A stretch of DNA of 64,000 nt from Parastagonospora avenae f. sp. tritici 18332-5. Its lineage: Eukaryota; Ascomycota; Dothideomycetes; Pleosporales; Phaeosphaeriaceae. The first letter of the stretch is position 1. Each line of letters begins with the position of its first letter. Below are positions 54,970-64,000 of the stretch, in pieces. The DNA is taken from NCBI GenBank assembly GCA_022559985.1, contig JAFJTR010000062.1:124001-188000 (forward strand), written 5' to 3'. The notes below the pieces were generated by a model. It had not been told where the DNA came from. It ran no database searches and saw only the letters and a program-made list of their open reading frames with translations. Made by a program: the position numbers and the translations under genes.

Positions 54970-57900
54970 CTAGTAAACCTCTAGGACATACCTACCCTCA
55001 TCCTTCAACTTGTCAATCTCCTTCCTACTGTCCACCTTCTTAGCAGTCGGCTGTTTGGCCTTGTGCTCCACACTAATCGCCTCCTCGAGGACGTTAGTAA
55101 CGTCCGGTACCGGCCACGTGGGTCCACACAGGTAGAACGTTCCCTCCTTCTCGAGATAGCTCCTGCGAATATCACTGAGAGTTTGTCTCATACGGTCTTG
55201 GATGTAGATCTTCTGTGACTGATCACGCGAGAAGGCACGACCAAGGAGCGTAATGACGCCAGCATCCTGGTAAGCCTCCCATTCTTCACCGAAGAGGTAT
55301 TCCTCGCGCTGATGACGCGATCCCATGTACAGAAGCACTTCGCCAATTTCGTGGCCTTGTTGCTTCTGGTATGCGCGCTCTTGGACAAAAGCGCGGAAAG
55401 GAGCGAGACCAGTTCCGAGACCTGCCATGATGATGGGCGCAGTGGTCTTGGGTGGCAACTTCATGACTGACGGCTTGACGGAGACGGTGACAGGAGTGCC
55501 GACGGTCAAGCTGTCGAGGTAGCGTGTAGCCTGGCCGAAACGGTCACGACCCTTGGGATCGACCCAATTCACAGTAACAATCAGCAAGGAAACAGAGGTG
55601 GGTGTGACATGCTGGGATGAAGCGATGGAGTACTCGCGACGCTTCATGGGGCTGACGATGCGCACGATGTCGTGGAAAGAGGGGTGTGCAGATGGGAAAT
55701 CGAGAAGAATGTCGGCGTAGGTGACGGTGTCGACTTCGGCGCGACGCTTAAACTCTGCTGCGCCCTCGGCACTCAGTAGCTGCAGAAGTTCTCGCTTCTC
55801 ACGCTCATCGTCAGCGAAGTCAGCAAGGGCCTCGTAGAAGCGCTTAGGTGGGCGACCGAAGATGTCGACATTCTGCATCAGAGACTGGTACACAGTGCGG
55901 TTTACCAAGACGTTCGGGTCTTCGCGCGAAGGCACCTCGACAACCTCTTCAGGGTTGAGACCATACCATTTGATGAACTCCTCGACCTGCACCTTGTCGT
56001 TCTCGGCGTGGATGCCAAGCGCTTCGCCAATGGCATAGGTGACACCTGAGTCGCCAAGATCAAACTCGATGTGGAAAATGTTACGGTCGTAGGTGAGTGG
56101 TGTGAGTCTTCGGTGTTCCTTGACAGTGACAACGGCGGTCTTGATGCCCAAGTCAGGTCGTAGTACAGTCTCCGTACCGAAAGCCTCCTTGAAGGCAAGG
56201 CCCTTGGCTGCGACCTTCCAGTCCTTGAGGAATGTGGGGGGTTCAGTCTCGTTACGGTCATAAGCAGCGAAGCTGTTGACGTTGATGTCGGAAGGAAGGC
56301 GAAGTGGCTCAACATCCTCCTCGACAGTTGCCCATGCAGCCGGGACTTCAACCTCTCGCAAAGCGCTCTCAAGCTGCTGAGCAAGCTTCTCGAAGATGTC
56401 TGAGCTGCCGTTGATTGCCGCCAGTTTAGACAGACCAGAGGAGAGAAGATCCTCGCGTGCAATCTTCAGGAATGCAAGCTGAGTCAGGTAAGACTCAAAC
56501 GCGACATCATCAGCTACTACATCCGAAAGCGCGGGGTCAAGAACAAAGAGCTGGACGTCCTTGTCAACAAGTGCCTTGCGGAAAGCTGCGGAGAGCTTCT
56601 TCTCGATGTCCTCGTTCTTGACGCCTGGAAGCTTGACAATGATGGAGCTGTCGGGCTTGACGCTGTTGAGAACGTCGAAGGTCGAAAGAATGCTGACGTC
56701 ACCAACAAACGCGATATCCGCCTGCTCCACAGCATAGGGGGCCTCGATGGTGTAGTCGGCGTTGCGGATGTCAGTGCGAGAGACACCGCCCTGGACGAGA
56801 TTGTCATGACCGTTGCGGACGAAGACATTCTTGGAGGAGTCGGATGATAGAAGTTTTCCTAGCACGGTAGGCGCAGTGGACGCAGGTGATTCGTCAAGGT
56901 TCCAGAACGTGTACTGCTTGACGTCGGCAGTGTTCAAAATATCGACGTGGGAGCGAACTTCGCTCTGGGTCTTCTCGCCATGGATCTGTCTGAAGACATC
57001 CAAGATGTTGCTTGGGGTCCAGACTTGCTCCCGTGAGTACTTGACGTCGGTAACTTCGATGTTTCGGTCAAACGCAAATTGAATCGCGGCCAAGACGTCC
57101 GAGTAGAGCTGGGAGTACTCCGCAGAGTCGAATACGACAGCTTCGTCTTTTACTTGCCCGAGCACAGAGATGCGGCTGGTGCTCTTGGGAAGAGCCTCGA
57201 GGAAGGCCTCCTCAACGAAAGGTCGGTAAACACGAACGTTGACGACGCCGACTTTGTCGCCGTCTTGGGACAGGGCGTTTGCGACCTGAGCACTCAAAGA
57301 TGCCTCAACGGTGCCAAAGACGACAAGAACGCTCTCGGGTTCCTGGTGACCGTAGTAGTCAAAGAGCTTGTAGTCTTCGCCGAACTCGTCGTTGAAGGCT
57401 TCGAGCAGACGGACGGTACGTCCAGCATGATCAGAGTGCTTCTTGTCCACCTCTGAGACAGCCTTCAACACGGCTTGGTAGCTGTTGTGGAGCCTGCTCT
57501 GGTCCAAAGTATCCACCAGTCGTGCAGTTTCCCTCCCGACACTGATGCCATCATAGGTATGAATTGTAGGGATGACGCTCGACAGCAAAGTTGCGAACAA
57601 AGCCATGTGCTGAGCCTCAAAGACTGATGGACTGCAGACTAAACCCAGACCGAGATCTTCAGCTAATGTAAGGGAGGAGACATAGTCGGTCACTAGCCCC
57701 GCGTTAGAGTTCGCAGAGTAGTCGACCGCGGCGATGTGCGCGGTGAGCGGGTTCGCGACCGAGTAGAGGAGCGACAGCTGGTCGAGCGAGGCGCGGAGGT
57801 AGTGAAGCGTGGCAGAGGACGCGACAATTGACTGAGGGATGTGGCGTTTCTTCAGATCAAAGTCCTTGGAGAACATATAGCCCAGCGCAAGAGCACCAGC

Positions 57901-58206
57901 GCCTGTGCGCGTCTCTAGCGAAGAAACACCTGTCTCATATCCGAAGGCATTCTTCTCGCCTTTATCTTGCCAGTACTTCACTGCTACATCCAAGTCGAAA
58001 GACTCCGCCGAGTATGCAAAGATCTTGTCTGAGAGGGTATATGCCACTTGCTGGATGAGTGTCTGCGCAGTGAGATAGGTTGGTCCGCTGATAGAACAAA
58101 GATCGAGATCTTGTCCGAAAGGTAGGCTCGAAGACTTCTTGGTGAAGTTCTTGTTTTGCGGCTGCTCAGCGCCGGGGCCGGCAGATTGTGTGTCCTGAAA
58201 GTGCAT
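54970..58206 (-). CDS. met10: Sulfite reductase [NADPH] flavoprotein component (Met10)
   Basis: Single exon from ATG 58206, 1,078 residues (yeast Met10 is about 1,035). The N-terminal ~480 residues form the pyruvate:ferredoxin-oxidoreductase-like region that distinguishes fungal Met10 (e.g. 'YETGVSSLETRTGAGALALGY', 'HTYDGISVGRETARL'). The C-terminal part is the ferredoxin-NADP reductase-type module. It contains 'KRREYSIASSQ' (~855), the RxYS flavin-binding motif, then 'GTGLAPFRAF' (~930) and 'LYMGSRHQREEYLF' for NADPH. It ends with an aromatic residue (LEVY), as usual in this fold. It passes electrons from NADPH to the siroheme subunit (Met5), reducing sulfite to sulfide for Cys/Met synthesis. 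Confidence 0.95.
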   Translation of the reverse strand: MHFQDTQSAGPGAEQPQNKNFTKKSSSLPFGQDLDLCSISGPTYLTAQTLIQQVAYTLSDKIFAYSAESFDLDVAVKYWQDKGEKNAFGYETGVSSLETRTGAGALALGYMFSKDFDLKKRHIPQSIVASSATLHYLRASLDQLSLLYSVANPLTAHIAAVDYSANSNAGLVTDYVSSLTLAEDLGLGLVCSPSVFEAQHMALFATLLSSVIPTIHTYDGISVGRETARLVDTLDQSRLHNSYQAVLKAVSEVDKKHSDHAGRTVRLLEAFNDEFGEDYKLFDYYGHQEPESVLVVFGTVEASLSAQVANALSQDGDKVGVVNVRVYRPFVEEAFLEALPKSTSRISVLGQVKDEAVVFDSAEYSQLYSDVLAAIQFAFDRNIEVTDVKYSREQVWTPSNILDVFRQIHGEKTQSEVRSHVDILNTADVKQYTFWNLDESPASTAPTVLGKLLSSDSSKNVFVRNGHDNLVQGGVSRTDIRNADYTIEAPYAVEQADIAFVGDVSILSTFDVLNSVKPDSSIIVKLPGVKNEDIEKKLSAAFRKALVDKDVQLFVLDPALSDVVADDVAFESYLTQLAFLKIAREDLLSSGLSKLAAINGSSDIFEKLAQQLESALREVEVPAAWATVEEDVEPLRLPSDINVNSFAAYDRNETEPPTFLKDWKVAAKGLAFKEAFGTETVLRPDLGIKTAVVTVKEHRRLTPLTYDRNIFHIEFDLGDSGVTYAIGEALGIHAENDKVQVEEFIKWYGLNPEEVVEVPSREDPNVLVNRTVYQSLMQNVDIFGRPPKRFYEALADFADDEREKRELLQLLSAEGAAEFKRRAEVDTVTYADILLDFPSAHPSFHDIVRIVSPMKRREYSIASSQHVTPTSVSLLIVTVNWVDPKGRDRFGQATRYLDSLTVGTPVTVSVKPSVMKLPPKTTAPIIMAGLGTGLAPFRAFVQERAYQKQQGHEIGEVLLYMGSRHQREEYLFGEEWEAYQDAGVITLLGRAFSRDQSQKIYIQDRMRQTLSDIRRSYLEKEGTFYLCGPTWPVPDVTNVLEEAISVEHKAKQPTAKKVDSRKEIDKLKDEGRYVLEVY

Positions 58207-58996
58207 ATTGATATCAAGACCTACCTGTAGGGTTACTGGTCTTTGAGATCACTTCGACAGGAAGTCTCCTCAGGGTTTTACTAAGGGAGGAGGTAAGAGA
58301 GGTCTGCAATCGAGATGGCCACAACTGAGAGAATCTACACATCTACCGACATCGGCAAAGCTCGTGCCGAGGCGAAGGCGTGATAGATCGCAATTCTTTG
58401 CCGGCGTCATGATTGGCCTGTTCTGGACTGTCCGTCGGGCGATACGCTTTGAGATACGGCTTGTCGCGTGGTCGCAACCAAAAATTGATGCTAGCGTGAA
58501 TTGCGTGATTCAATGCCAAGCCATCACCGGATAATTGTTGAGCCGGTCGGAATCTTCTCTAACGGCTCTCGGGGCCTCATCCCAAACCAGCAGCAAGGTA
58601 GGTTGAACTTGTCTCTGACTCCAGTGCATATTCACAACGCAGGCTTGGAGCCCACTCGAAATCATGTCAATTTTAGGGGTACAGTGCACCTAGCGATACA
58701 GTCACTATTGATCTTGGCCGCTTTGATTCCCGGCAGTGTCGCAATGACAGACAGACTCCGCGCGGTTGGTTCAACATTGTTGGGTGTTCTTCTCATTGGT
58801 TAGGAATCGCATGTACATATCGGCTGCGGCAGGCTGACGGCAGAGTCGAAGAGGCTGAGCTCTGACGTGCATTCAGCCCTTCTTACATGACAGTCGCTTC
58901 CATGGCTTCCTCTCACTTTCCACAATGTTGCTTTACTCACGATCCATGACCACATTTTCTCATATCATCAACAAATAAACCGTTTTTTTACACATC
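58207..58996. other. Intergenic / MET10 promoter
   Basis: The divergent space between MET10 and the ankyrin pseudogene. A 100-codon plus frame (58501-58803) with a hydrophobic end has no further support. Confidence 0.5.
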
Positions 58997-61074
58997 ATGG
59001 AGGCCATGGGCCTAGTCGCAAGCGTCATTACGCTCATTAATGCCGCGACATTCACGGGCGCATCGCTTACAAGGCTGATGGGTCTCCGCGGCTGCCCACC
59101 CTACGTCATTTCAGCCCTCAACTAAGTGAATGATTTCCAGGCGACCATTTCCCTTGTGAAGTCAGTCTTGGACGTTGATGAGATAACAGAGGATGTGCTC
59201 GCCACAATAGCGAATTTCATTGACCAGGGAACTGAGCGGCTGCATAGTTTCGACGAGTACATGAAGGAAAAGATATTATAGGATAAACAAGGTGTCTACA
59301 ACTTTGACCAACCGAAACTTCGGCGACGCGCGAAAGTCAAGGAGGTCTTGGGTGAGGCCCAAAAAGAGGTCGATGATTTCCAGAAAGGGCTGCGTTCTAC
59401 CAAGGAGCATCTGGTGCTAGCATTGAACATCGCACAGCTGTAAGCCGCCTGGGCTCAGCCTTAATCATTACTAACTGATAACAGTCGCATCATGCCGAAA
59501 TTGTTCATGAGTGTACAGCAAATATCTGTAGCTCATGTCGGACACGTTCAACCACCGCCAACACTCGTGACTGCAACTCGAAGTGTCGCGCGGGATATGG
59601 AACGCGCTGTATCTATTTGCGGTCACCCATGACATAACAGCGCTTCTCCCAGCACGCCATATCAAGGAACACCCTCAATGGGTAGCTACGTCAAGGTCGA
59701 AACCAAGTCGCTGTCACGGACCTGTCATCGGAAATGCTCATGCCAATGCCATATTCCATTGAAGATGGTGACTCCACGGTGGCTTCAGAGCCTAGTCAGA
59801 GCTACCCTCGTCACTCTGACAGGAACACCAATATTGAATCATCGATCCTGCGACTACAAAGTATGTGCTAATGATACACATGGAACAGGCTCAGTCCGTT
59901 TCATCTATTTGTTTCCCGCTTGGCTGTTGCGCACCAGCGTAAAGTTCAACGCCTTGTCGGGTTCCCTCTCTAGTGTGACTGGCTCTTGGAGTCTCAGAGT
60001 CCCTCGAACCATCGATAACGGCTTCCGGCTTGTAAGTCATTAGGTCCACGCTGTTCGTAGGATTTGCAACTTCAATCTGACAAAAGTATGCAAGCAGAAC
60101 CACAGCGGAGCTTTATTGGTTGGTATACCAGTCAAGACGGAACACTGGTGACAAGGCTGTCCATCCCGATCTCGAGGACATGCACCATGAACTCGAGATG
60201 ACCAGATGTCGTGATCTTGTCCTACACCATGACACTGCCAGGCTAGCTCAACAGCTAGAACTCAGTCCACGATATTGTATGACCAGAGATTGCTGGGACG
60301 CAACGCCACTACACTGGGCTACACGGCTCCACAATGAGGATGCTTCTTGCTATGCTTCTTGCTGCTGGAGCAGATCCGAATGTAGTATGTAAAAGGGGTG
60401 GATCTGTGCTATCTTGGGCTATAGAATCAGCATCCTTAGAGTGCTGCAAGGCTGTTCTTCAAGCTGCTGCTGTGATTAATCCAGGCGGACGCTTTGCACT
60501 CATGCCGGGTCCTTCTAGTGTGGCTATGTCGGAAGACCCTGTAGAGCTGCATCTCCGGCCTGGCCTTGACTTGGAGATCAAAGACAAACTCGGATGCACG
60601 CCGCTGATATATGCTGCTATGCTTGAGTACCATGACATTTACGACCTCTTACTTGATCATGGAGCAAACATAGATGCGTTCGACGCTCTATATTTCAATG
60701 ACCACGTCACACTTAAATTTCTCCTAGATCGGGGAGCCTCCCGTACTGTTCTAGACAGAGATGGAGACTCTATACTCTATCAGACAGCAACACGGGCAGA
60801 TATTCGTACCATGAGCATATTACAGAAAGCATGCATCGATGGCCTGTTCATGGATCCAAGCGCGATTGCCCAGTGCTGGAAATGGTTTGAGTGCCGAGAT
60901 ATCCATTTCGCAGCTCAACGAGCGCCACTAGAAGAAGAGACCACAGCCTTCCAAGCATTGCTGGACAGCATTATTCCTTGTCCCGATCCGCCGCCACCGC
61001 CGCCGCCACCGCCGTCGAACGAACACGACAGGTTCAACTTAGCAGTCACGTTTCCACTGGACTCCGACGGATAA
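58997..61074 (+). pseudogene. NLR-like protein gene remnant: fungal N-terminal domain, Cys-rich linker, ankyrin repeats
   Basis: Exons 58997-59439, 59485-60031 and 60087-61074 join in phase across introns of 45 and 55 nt. The start 'MEAMGLVASVITLINAATF' matches the helical domain (PigL_N/Fungal_N type) that opens many fungal NLR-like and ankyrin proteins. The middle has 'CSCQCHIP..TPRWLQSL', a Cys/His cluster typical of the same architecture. The end has ankyrin units ('DCWDATPLHWAT', 'LLAAGADPNVV', 'LGCTPLIYAAMLEYHDIYDLLLDHGANIDAF') and a poly-Pro tract. In-frame stops occur at 59123-59125 (TAA), 59279-59281 (TAG) and 59630-59632 (TGA), and a one-base shift around 60325-60340. No NACHT/P-loop is seen. 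Non-functional as it stands. Confidence 0.8.
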
Positions 61075-61382
61075 GCTGTTCTTGTAGGAGATCTGCAAAG
61101 CGGTGGATCAGCCGAAGCAGAGCAGTCGTATGCTTAGGAGCCGTTTCTATGGGTGTGTCATCTTTAGGGATTCGTGGCCGACCAGACTAATATCACGACA
61201 CGAAAACGAGGGTGCCGAATGGGGGAGGAACATTCATTTGAGTACGCACCATCACAACAAATTATTTCGCGCACGCATTCTAGCACTCCACTTCAGGTAG
61301 CAACAAATTTCAGGACTCACTTCGACAGCATTTTGTTTTAAAGCAGTTTGATACTACCGTCACGGCCAACGCGTAGTACTCA
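61075..61382. other. 3' flanks of convergent loci
   Basis: Short non-coding gap; nothing seen. Confidence 0.55.
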
Positions 61383-62513
61383 CTACTTTTTCAGACTCCT
61401 CAGCCATTCTCCAGCCTGTTTCGCCGAATTGACCGCCTCCTTCTGAAAGCCCATCATATGCCCAACCGCCATAATATCATGCGGCGCATGCTTCTCAACC
61501 GCCCAAGTCACGTCATTTCCAGCTTTCTTCATGTCCCCAGCCCACTCTTTGTCATCGACGAACAGCATCTCCGCTCCGCCAGCATGGACCCACAATGGCA
61601 CCTCGGTCTTGAACATCTTCAGCTTGTTGTTGACGTATGGCTGCGATAACGTCTTGAGACCAGGCAGACCGGCATATGCGTGCACTCCCCATAGTGTAAA
61701 CGCAGTTGAGAGGTAGTCGGTGTGATAGTTGGCATTGTCGTGGACGAAAGAGCAGCTGTCGTCAGATGGGTCGATCCATGGGGACCACAGGAGGGCAGCA
61801 GACGGACTGGGGATGTCGAGATCAGGGCCGTGCTCAGTAACGTAGCGTACGAGGGCAATAGCGAGATTTCCGCCAGCTGAGTCGCCGGAAACCACAATAT
61901 CCTTTGGCGAGATGTGCAAGTCGTTGACGAGGTAGAGGTAGGTTGTCAAGCTATCCACGAGACCGGCCGGGAACGGGTTGGATGTTTTCGAGGCAGGAAG
62001 GGTCGAGAGACGGTACTGTGGACATAAGACGTGCGTAGCGCCAGCGTGTTTGAGCAGCTTGTGAGCAAAAGGACCACTGTCCTGTGTTCTTCCATCGCCA
62101 ATCACAAATGCGCCACCGTGGATGTGTAAGATAACCTTGATGTTGCTCTTGTCGCTGGTAGCTGTGAGTGGCGCAGGGTACCAAGTAGCACCGATATCTG
62201 CTGGCTTGACGTCCGGATTACTTCGCAGCGGTCCTTTGTATTTGTCGTTTTTTGCTGGCTTGATTGTGATCCAGCGCTCGCTTTCTTTGCCGGCTGAAAG
62301 CGGAAGCGCAGTCTTTACATGTATAGTCGCAACGTGACTGAGTGCAGAGAAGAAAACGCGAACCATGAGAGCTTGGCGGAATGTCCATTCTGGATGTTGG
62401 CGTCCATAGCTGGTGAGGTACTTGACAAGGAAGATGGGAAGTCGCGCGAGTTCATAACCAAGGGCGAGCAAGGCGTAGATGCCCTTGAAAGGTTGCGAAT
62501 TGACGATTGCCAT
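61383..62513 (-). CDS. Alpha/beta hydrolase (HSL/carboxylesterase type)
   Basis: Single exon, 376 residues, ATG 62513. The N-terminus has a hydrophobic helix (GIYALLALGYELARLPIFLV) that could anchor it to a membrane. 'LHIHGGAFVIGDG' (~133) is the HGG oxyanion-hole motif of hormone-sensitive-lipase-like enzymes. 'VSGDSAGGNLA' (~208) holds the nucleophile Ser in GDSAGG. An acidic residue in 'EMLFVDDKEW' (~320) and the His in 'KHAPHDIMAVG' (~346) complete a plausible triad. It hydrolyses esters, likely lipid or xenobiotic; the substrate is not readable from sequence. Length and order match fungal members of the family. Confidence 0.88.
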   Translation of the reverse strand: MAIVNSQPFKGIYALLALGYELARLPIFLVKYLTSYGRQHPEWTFRQALMVRVFFSALSHVATIHVKTALPLSAGKESERWITIKPAKNDKYKGPLRSNPDVKPADIGATWYPAPLTATSDKSNIKVILHIHGGAFVIGDGRTQDSGPFAHKLLKHAGATHVLCPQYRLSTLPASKTSNPFPAGLVDSLTTYLYLVNDLHISPKDIVVSGDSAGGNLAIALVRYVTEHGPDLDIPSPSAALLWSPWIDPSDDSCSFVHDNANYHTDYLSTAFTLWGVHAYAGLPGLKTLSQPYVNNKLKMFKTEVPLWVHAGGAEMLFVDDKEWAGDMKKAGNDVTWAVEKHAPHDIMAVGHMMGFQKEAVNSAKQAGEWLRSLKK

Positions 62514-63181
62514 TGTGAGTTATGGGTCACAGCCACCAGGTGCTACTTGACGAGAAGTCTGATGTTATATCATCTTGTGAAGCTTATCCATGATTTCGCA
62601 GATGCCGAGGTTCTATGCCTAGCGCAACTTGCTGATCTCATCTCCGCGGGACCGGCGCGATCTGATTGGTGTCATTCATGGTACAACACTACGCCGCTGC
62701 ATTCGGTACTTGTGTGCGTGCTAACAGGTCGCAGATACGTCATCAAAGTACAGTCAGACAAGACATAGGACATGGGAACTTTCACGTGTGGATATTGGGG
62801 AGGCACAGCCTGGAGGAAACGGCACCTGGGCAAGAAGGATTGCGGATGTGATTAGCTTGGCAGGTAACGTCAATAAAGGGTTGCAGTCTCATCAGTGTTC
62901 GAGTCATAATACATGGGATGTCCACAATTGTAGGCCGATATCCTACACCGGCTCCGATTTCGGAGCACACGGAATGTTCCTTACCACTGCTGTTGCTACC
63001 TAAATCCCATCACCCGTGGAAGTCTTTGCTTGTGACAGCGTCGCCAAATGCAGGGACACATTCTGTTTTACCTAAGAAGGAAGGTGGGAAGTTATTTACA
63101 GTGGGCCGAGAGACTAGATCCGAGCCGAGACCCCAGTGTTCCCCATACCCACATCACCCCAGCTTACCCCACTCTGTCAAC
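62514..63181. other. Divergent promoter region
   Basis: This lies between the hydrolase (leftward) and the F-box-like gene (rightward). A 149-codon plus frame (62319-62768) is mostly antisense to the hydrolase and unsupported. Confidence 0.5.
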
Positions 63182-64000
63182 ATGTCTCTCCACAAAACCC
63201 TTAAGACCCTCTCGGCCAGATGTCAGTCCCTCATTATACCCAAAGTACACACAATGGATTCCCAGCGGCCATTCCCCTTCCAAAAACTCCCAATCGAGAT
63301 CCGGCTCATGGTGTATGAGTGCTTACCTGTTCAAATCAAACGACATGACTTCAATACGTCTAGCAACACAATTGGATCTTCTTCGAAAGGCCGCTCTTTC
63401 ACAACCGTTTCCAAATACGTCGATCTTTCCATGCTCCTGACCTGTCGTCAAGTCCACGCTGAAGCCAGTGCCATCATGCGAAAGAAACTGCTCGACATCC
63501 TGGAGACACCACCACGCTGGGTCATCGACTTGTCGCAAGGTGTCAGCATACACAAAAGCGGCGGACCCCTCTGGCACATATCACGTTACCTTGCGAGACG
63601 CGCGGTCAAAGCCCGCACAGCCCTCGGCGGTGTGCCGTATCTTGGCACAGGCATGGGTGCCGGAGGTGCACGCTATAATCCCGAAAATGATCCCGATTAC
63701 GCCACGCTCGCTCGCATGACTGAGCTGTGGTTCCGAAGTCTTGACCATCAGCGAACGACGGCAGATTTGGTGCCGTCAATTGAGATCGCGATTAGAGCTC
63801 CGAAAGAATGCATCTCGGGTGCCACAATTGGAACACTCCGGCTCCTCGCAAAGGCCTTATTCGAAGAGCACGGCGGCTTCCGTTTCGTCTTGCGTAGAGT
63901 CGTAGAAGACTATCCGGTCTGTCTGGAGAATATAAGTGCACGGGAGACTAAGGCAATCGAGTTTGGGCATAATCGCGGCGATGCTATAAGAGCTGTATTC
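63182..64000 (+). CDS. F-box-like protein (partial, 3' end outside window)
   Basis: The frame is open from ATG 63182 to the window end (273 residues visible). A later in-frame ATG at 63254 (MDSQRPFPFQKLPIEIR) is an equally good start. 'FQKLPIEIRLMVYECLPVQ' is the F-box-like helix, followed by 'LLTCRQVHAEASAIMRKKLL', the second conserved helix of this family. A Gly-rich segment (GTGMGAGGARYN) and a helical region follow. It is intact over the visible part, unlike three relatives in the window. Likely a substrate-binding adaptor (family inference). Confidence 0.75.
   Translation, partial: MSLHKTLKTLSARCQSLIIPKVHTMDSQRPFPFQKLPIEIRLMVYECLPVQIKRHDFNTSSNTIGSSSKGRSFTTVSKYVDLSMLLTCRQVHAEASAIMRKKLLDILETPPRWVIDLSQGVSIHKSGGPLWHISRYLARRAVKARTALGGVPYLGTGMGAGGARYNPENDPDYATLARMTELWFRSLDHQRTTADLVPSIEIAIRAPKECISGATIGTLRLLAKALFEEHGGFRFVLRRVVEDYPVCLENISARETKAIEFGHNRGDAIRAVF

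Noticed and set aside
58501..58803. 100-codon frame with a hydrophobic C-terminus upstream of the ankyrin pseudogene
   Set aside because: It has an alternative start codon, no domain, and lies in the MET10 promoter.
62319..62768. 149-codon plus-strand frame near the hydrolase start
   Set aside because: The first 40% is antisense to the hydrolase N-terminus and the rest has no coding signal.

Overview
The window reads as nuclear DNA of a filamentous ascomycete (Pezizomycotina, probably Dothideomycetes; the class is my inference). The support is: genes with short spliceosomal introns (about 42-180 nt, GT...AG with CTAAC/CTGAC-like branch sites); recognisable fungal housekeeping genes (importin beta-4/Kap123, the NPC1 orthologue Ncr1, sulfite reductase flavoprotein Met10); several copies of the F-box-like 'LPxELRxxIY' family typical of these fungi; and a pogo/Fot1-type transposon. 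There are no operons. I built the gene models by joining open frames at consensus splice sites and checking phase, so exon edges are predictions.

Layout. 0-3.2 kb: 5' part of a long coiled-coil protein (minus, cut by the window edge). 4.1-12.3 kb: an orphan protein, an F-box-like gene, a secreted zinc metalloprotease (HEMTH) divergent from a large secreted Cys-containing proprotein, and another F-box-like gene. 12.5-14.3 kb: a pogo-type element with perfect 66-bp inverted repeats and a broken transposase. 14.6-25.8 kb: accessory DNA with two decayed F-box-like genes, an RRM-like protein, an unknown ORF, a broken 2-oxoglutarate oxygenase gene, a Cys-rich single-pass membrane protein and a dead zinc alcohol/polyol dehydrogenase. 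26.4-40 kb: conserved core, with an RGG-rich protein, a metallophosphoesterase-like (DUF2433-type) protein with an RGG tail, KAP123 and NCR1. 40.4-52 kb: unknown proteins, a decayed F-box-like gene, a protein with two near-twin tandem introns, and a badly decayed unknown locus. 52.3-58.2 kb: a nuclear-looking low-complexity protein and MET10. 59-61 kb: a dead NLR-like ankyrin gene. 61.4-64 kb: an alpha/beta hydrolase and the start of another F-box-like gene.

The main theme is a contrast between an intact housekeeping core and flanking accessory loci where eight genes are broken. Many breaks are in-frame stops one C-to-T (or G-to-A) transition away from a sense codon, while the frame stays open on both sides. 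The remaining genes show no obvious pathway cluster. I saw no convincing tRNA or rRNA gene and no CRISPR array.
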